From assembly GCA_963823505.1 (NCBI GenBank), contig CAWGLY010000006.1, positions 248,001 to 312,000 of the forward strand: a DNA stretch of 64,000 bases, in the 5' to 3' direction. Shown piece by piece: positions 61,253-64,000 of the stretch. A program made the position numbers and the translations under genes. Origin of the DNA: DATHZQ01 sp963823505 (GTDB lineage: Bacteria; Actinomycetota; Acidimicrobiia; Spongiisociales; UBA5794). The notes under the pieces were generated by a model that saw only the letters and a program-made list of their open reading frames with translations, ran no database searches and was not told the DNA's origin. The stretch's first letter is position 1, and every line of letters begins with the position of its first letter.

Positions 61253-62187
61253 GCGCCGTCGAGTTCCGGGATGTCACGGCAGCGGCGGAGCGGATCGCGC
61301 CGCATGTCCACCACACCCCTGTGGTGCATTCCACGCTGCTCGACGAATGGTTGGGAACGGATACATACCTCAAAGCGGAGAACCTGCAACGGATCGGCGC
61401 TTTCAAGATGCGAGGCGCCACCAACGCCGTTCTTCAGCTGAGCGACGAGCAGGCCGCCGCCGGTGTCGCCGCCCACTCCTCAGGCAACCATGCGCAAGCG
61501 CTCGCCCTCGCGGCGCGAATTCGGGGGATCCCGGCTCGGATCGTCATGCCGTCCGATGCGCCGGCCGTGAAGAAGGCCGCGGTCGCCGGTTACGGAGCAG
61601 AGATCATCGAGTGTGAACCGACGAGCGCCGCCCGCGAGGCGACGCTTGCCGACGTGATCGCAGCGACCGGGTCGACGGAAGTCCACCCTTATGACAACGA
61701 CCACATCATCGCCGGTGCGGGGACCGCTGCGCTCGAGCTGCTCGCCGAGCGGCCCGACCTGAACGTGGTCATCGCCCCCGTGGGTGGCGGCGGGCTGCTC
61801 TCCGGGACGTGTATCGCCGGCCACGGCACGCGGACGGCCGTCCGGATCATCGGAGCCGAACCGGCCAACGCCGACGATGCCGCTCGCTCGCTCGAGGCAG
61901 GTCGCCCCCTCCCCCAGCCGAGCCCGACGACCATCGCCGATGGGCTGCGGACCGGGTTGAGCGAGCGGACGTTCGGCATCATCTCGTCGCACGTCGAGCA
62001 GATCGCCACGGTGACCGAGGAGGAGATCGTCGAGGCGATGCGATTCATATGGACCCGCGTGAAGCTCGTGATCGAGCCGAGCGCGGCCGTCGCCGTTGCC
62101 CTCGCCAAGAAGCTCGATCTGGGCGGTCGGCAAACCGGGATCATTCTCAGCGGCGGCAACGTCGATCTCGATGCGTTGCCGTGGTGA
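61249..62187 (+). CDS. PLP-dependent threonine/serine dehydratase family enzyme
   Basis: A 312-residue fold-type II PLP enzyme. The Schiff-base lysine is Lys53 in NLQRIGAFKMRGATNAV; the substrate loop is AAHSSGNHAQALALAARI; the phosphate cradle is VVIAPVGGGGLLSGTCIAG; and ILSGGNVDLDALPW ends the chain. It has no ACT-like regulatory domain, so it resembles catabolic threonine dehydratase or serine racemase rather than biosynthetic IlvA. Products would be 2-oxobutyrate or pyruvate plus ammonia. Translational coupling to an F420-type oxidoreductase is unusual and hints at a shared pathway, but I cannot name it. Confidence 0.88.
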   Translation: MSAVEFRDVTAAAERIAPHVHHTPVVHSTLLDEWLGTDTYLKAENLQRIGAFKMRGATNAVLQLSDEQAAAGVAAHSSGNHAQALALAARIRGIPARIVMPSDAPAVKKAAVAGYGAEIIECEPTSAAREATLADVIAATGSTEVHPYDNDHIIAGAGTAALELLAERPDLNVVIAPVGGGGLLSGTCIAGHGTRTAVRIIGAEPANADDAARSLEAGRPLPQPSPTTIADGLRTGLSERTFGIISSHVEQIATVTEEEIVEAMRFIWTRVKLVIEPSAAVAVALAKKLDLGGRQTGIILSGGNVDLDALPW

Positions 62188-62196
62188 GCGGTCGAT

Positions 62197-62832
62197 CTAG
62201 CGGCGCAGATAGCCGGGGACGTTGATACCTTCGCCGAGGCGGGGGTCGTCGATCGGATCGCCTGCCTGCACCGAGAGCGGTATGACTCCGGCCCAGATCG
62301 GCAAGACGTAGTCCTTCTCGTCGTCCCCCGGCGGACCGGTGCGCACCTTGGCGGACGCCTCGGCGATGGGCACCGCGGCCACGAGCGTCCCGGCGACCTC
62401 CTTGGGCGTCGGTCGGCGGCAGTCGTCCCAGCGACCCGGCGTGACGTGGTCCGTCAACACTTCGAACGCTCGCAGCTTCTCGGCAGGGTCGTCCACGATG
62501 CGCGGCGTGCCGAAGATCACGACGGAGCGGTAGTTCAGCGAACTGTGAAACGGAGCACGCGCCAGCACGATGCCGTCGGTGAGCGTGATGGTGACGCATA
62601 CCTCGTCCCCGCTGCGCATGGAGCGCAACATGCGACTTGCCGGCGAGCCATGCAGGTACAGCGTGTCTCCGTCGCGGGCGTGCAGCGTGGGGATGACGAC
62701 AGGAGTGCCGTCCACGATGAACCCGACGTGACAGACCAGCGCGTCGTCGACGATGGCGTGCACCATCTCGACGTCGTACGCCGCCCGATCTGCCTTACGT
62801 CGAACCTCGGTGCGATCAGATGGAGCAGTCAT
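62197..62832 (-). CDS. Pyridoxamine 5'-phosphate oxidase-like flavin split-barrel protein
   Basis: A 211-residue protein of the Pyridox_oxase_2/NimA-like group. Typical strands are HAIVDDALVCHVGFIVDGTP, VVIPTLHARDGDTLYLHGSP, ASRMLRSMRSGDEVCVTITL and SLNYRSVVIFGTPRIVDDP. These proteins bind FMN, F420 or heme and often lack a known substrate. The final ~60 residues (DYVLPIWAGVIPLSVQAGDP) close the barrel. It converges with the dehydratase gene 9 nt away. Role unknown. Confidence 0.88.
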   Translation of the reverse strand: MTAPSDRTEVRRKADRAAYDVEMVHAIVDDALVCHVGFIVDGTPVVIPTLHARDGDTLYLHGSPASRMLRSMRSGDEVCVTITLTDGIVLARAPFHSSLNYRSVVIFGTPRIVDDPAEKLRAFEVLTDHVTPGRWDDCRRPTPKEVAGTLVAAVPIAEASAKVRTGPPGDDEKDYVLPIWAGVIPLSVQAGDPIDDPRLGEGINVPGYLRR

Positions 62833-63045
62833 CCCCGCAGGCTAGAGACTGCTGATCAAATCGTCGTGAGGGCTCGCGGGTCCGCCACGGCGCCTGGTCA
62901 CGACCTCGGTCACGAGCTCGAACTGACGTTGACCAGCAGTTTCCTAGGTGCGCTCGGCCGGGACGATGCGAGGAGCGCAGACGGCCGGGCGGAGGCAGCC
63001 TCCAGGAACCGGGGCGGTTCTGGAGCCGTGGCGCATGCCTGGGCC

Positions 63046-64000
63046 TCACGCTACGCCGCGTTCCCACACTTCCACCAGCTCCTGGTACTCGGGGCTGCCG
63101 GCGACCAGCTCGTCGTGGCTGCCATCGGCGATGATGCGGCCTGCGTCGACCATCACCACGCGGTCGGCCCGCTCGGCGCTCCGCAGCCGGTGGGCGATGA
63201 CCACCGCCGTGCGGCCGGCGAGCAGCACCCGCAGCGCTCCTTCGACCCGGACCTCGGTCTCGGGGTCGAGGTTGGAGGTCGCCTCGTCGAGGACGACGAT
63301 CGCTGGATCGGCGAGGAACGCGCGGCCAAGCGCGACGAGCTGACGCTCCCCGGCCGAGAACCTGCCGCCGCGCTCCCGCACCGCGGTGTCGAAGCCGTCG
63401 GGCAGCGAGCGCACCCAGTCGTCGATGCCCATGGCGCGGCACACATCCCAGATGGCCTGGTCGGGCGCCTCGGGTTTGGCGTAGCGGAAGTTGTCACGGA
63501 GCGTGCCGTCGAAGAGAAACCCATCCTGCGGTATCAGCGAGATGGTGTCGGCGCGGGATGAGAAGCTGATGTCTCTCAGGTCGTGACCGTCGACCTTCAC
63601 CGCCCCCCGACCGGGGTCGTAGAACCGCATGAGGAGCTTCGCCACCGTGGACTTGCCCGCACCGGTCTCGCCGACAACAGCCAGACGCTGACCCGGCGGA
63701 ACATGGAGCGAGAAGTTCTCCAGGATCAGGTCGTCGCCGTACCCGAAGGTGACATCGTCCATCACCAGCTCTCCCTGGACGGGCACGGGAAGCTCATCCG
63801 GATCGGGCCGCTCCCGAACGTTCGGCACCACATCCAGAAGCTCGAACAGCTTCGCCAGCGCTGCCAGCGACGCCTGGAACAGGTTGTACACGTTGGCGAG
63901 GTTCACGATCGGCTCGAAGAACCAGTTGAGGTACAGCAGGAACGCAACAAGCGCCCCAAACGACAGGTCCCCGGAGATGACGCGGTTGCCGCCGAGCAGG
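63046..64000 (-). CDS. ABC exporter, fused membrane-ATPase half-transporter (partial, N-terminus off window)
   Basis: The C-terminal ~318 residues of a type I exporter. The visible membrane part ends with GDLSFGALVAFLLYLNWFFE and PIVNLANVYNLFQASLAALA, the last helices and linker. The ATPase has Walker A GETGAGKSTVAKLLMRFYD, the Q-loop LIPQDGFLFDGTLRDNFRY, signature variant RFSAGERQLVALGRAFLADP, and Walker B IVVLDEATSNLDPETE with the H-loop VVIAHRLRSAERADRV. It would export a drug, lipid or peptide, probably paired with a second half-transporter beyond the window. The stop is 214 nt from the flavin protein gene; that gap holds no gene. Confidence 0.92.
   Translation of the reverse strand, partial: LLGGNRVISGDLSFGALVAFLLYLNWFFEPIVNLANVYNLFQASLAALAKLFELLDVVPNVRERPDPDELPVPVQGELVMDDVTFGYGDDLILENFSLHVPPGQRLAVVGETGAGKSTVAKLLMRFYDPGRGAVKVDGHDLRDISFSSRADTISLIPQDGFLFDGTLRDNFRYAKPEAPDQAIWDVCRAMGIDDWVRSLPDGFDTAVRERGGRFSAGERQLVALGRAFLADPAIVVLDEATSNLDPETEVRVEGALRVLLAGRTAVVIAHRLRSAERADRVVMVDAGRIIADGSHDELVAGSPEYQELVEVWERGVA

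Overview
The window is a GC-rich (roughly two thirds G+C), gene-dense stretch of chromosome, most likely from an actinobacterium. The evidence is the mismatch endonuclease NucS, two luciferase-like F420-type oxidoreductases, a SufU-type SUF system, an Eis-like acetyltransferase, many GTGA/ATGA start-stop overlaps, and several genes whose start lies 6-7 nt after a TAnnnT -10 box (leaderless style). Two sulfotransferases in a polysaccharide locus and a glycine betaine/choline island suggest a saline or marine lifestyle, and an Acidimicrobiia-like lineage is plausible, but I cannot fix the taxon from this window. I see no rRNA, tRNA, transposase, phage gene or CRISPR array.

0.5-23.4 kb is a surface-polysaccharide island. 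It holds a secreted G8/beta-helix lipoprotein, an ABC-2 exporter pair, five GT4-type glycosyltransferases (one fused to a GNAT acetyltransferase), two sulfotransferases, a polysaccharide deacetylase and a Wzz-like co-polymerase with a degenerate kinase domain. It also holds a FlaA1/CapD-type 4,6-dehydratase, a GNAT enzyme, a polymerase-like multipass membrane protein and a WecA-like phosphoglycosyl transferase. Inside it sits an unusual three-gene cassette (6.7-8.8 kb): two related SGNH-fold-like proteins flanking a lipoyl-like domain that lacks the modified lysine. Together these genes could make, modify (deacetylate, sulfate) and export one sulfated glycan.

23.5-31.3 kb carries NAD and central metabolism: a SufU scaffold, nicotinamidase, nicotinate phosphoribosyltransferase, an MFS carrier, a thioesterase, class II fumarase and a sirtuin. 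31.6-37.2 kb is an osmoprotection island: a betaine-type binding lipoprotein divergent from an ATPase, a tandem-fused permease and a choline-dehydrogenase-like GMC oxidoreductase. 37.3-39.7 kb holds sufD-Rieske-sufC, and sufB lies separately at 49.8-51.2 kb, so SUF genes are spread over three loci. 39.8-49.8 kb holds an M23 peptidase, a DUF4015-type lipoprotein, a group-2 sigma factor, a striking Cache-domain/pentameric-channel fusion preceded by a coupled leader ORF, a frameshifted radical SAM gene, a decayed kinase-like gene, nucS and a Nudix hydrolase.

51.4-64 kb holds the glutamate synthase large subunit behind a 24-nt palindrome, a tandem hairpin array, an HtrA-like lipoprotein protease, an Eis-like acetyltransferase, an F420-type oxidoreductase translationally coupled to a PLP dehydratase, a split-barrel flavin protein and the C-terminal part of an ABC exporter. 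Three loci (29.9, 46.6 and 47.6 kb) show the same kind of minus-one frame break, so single-base deletion errors in the assembly should be considered beside true gene decay.
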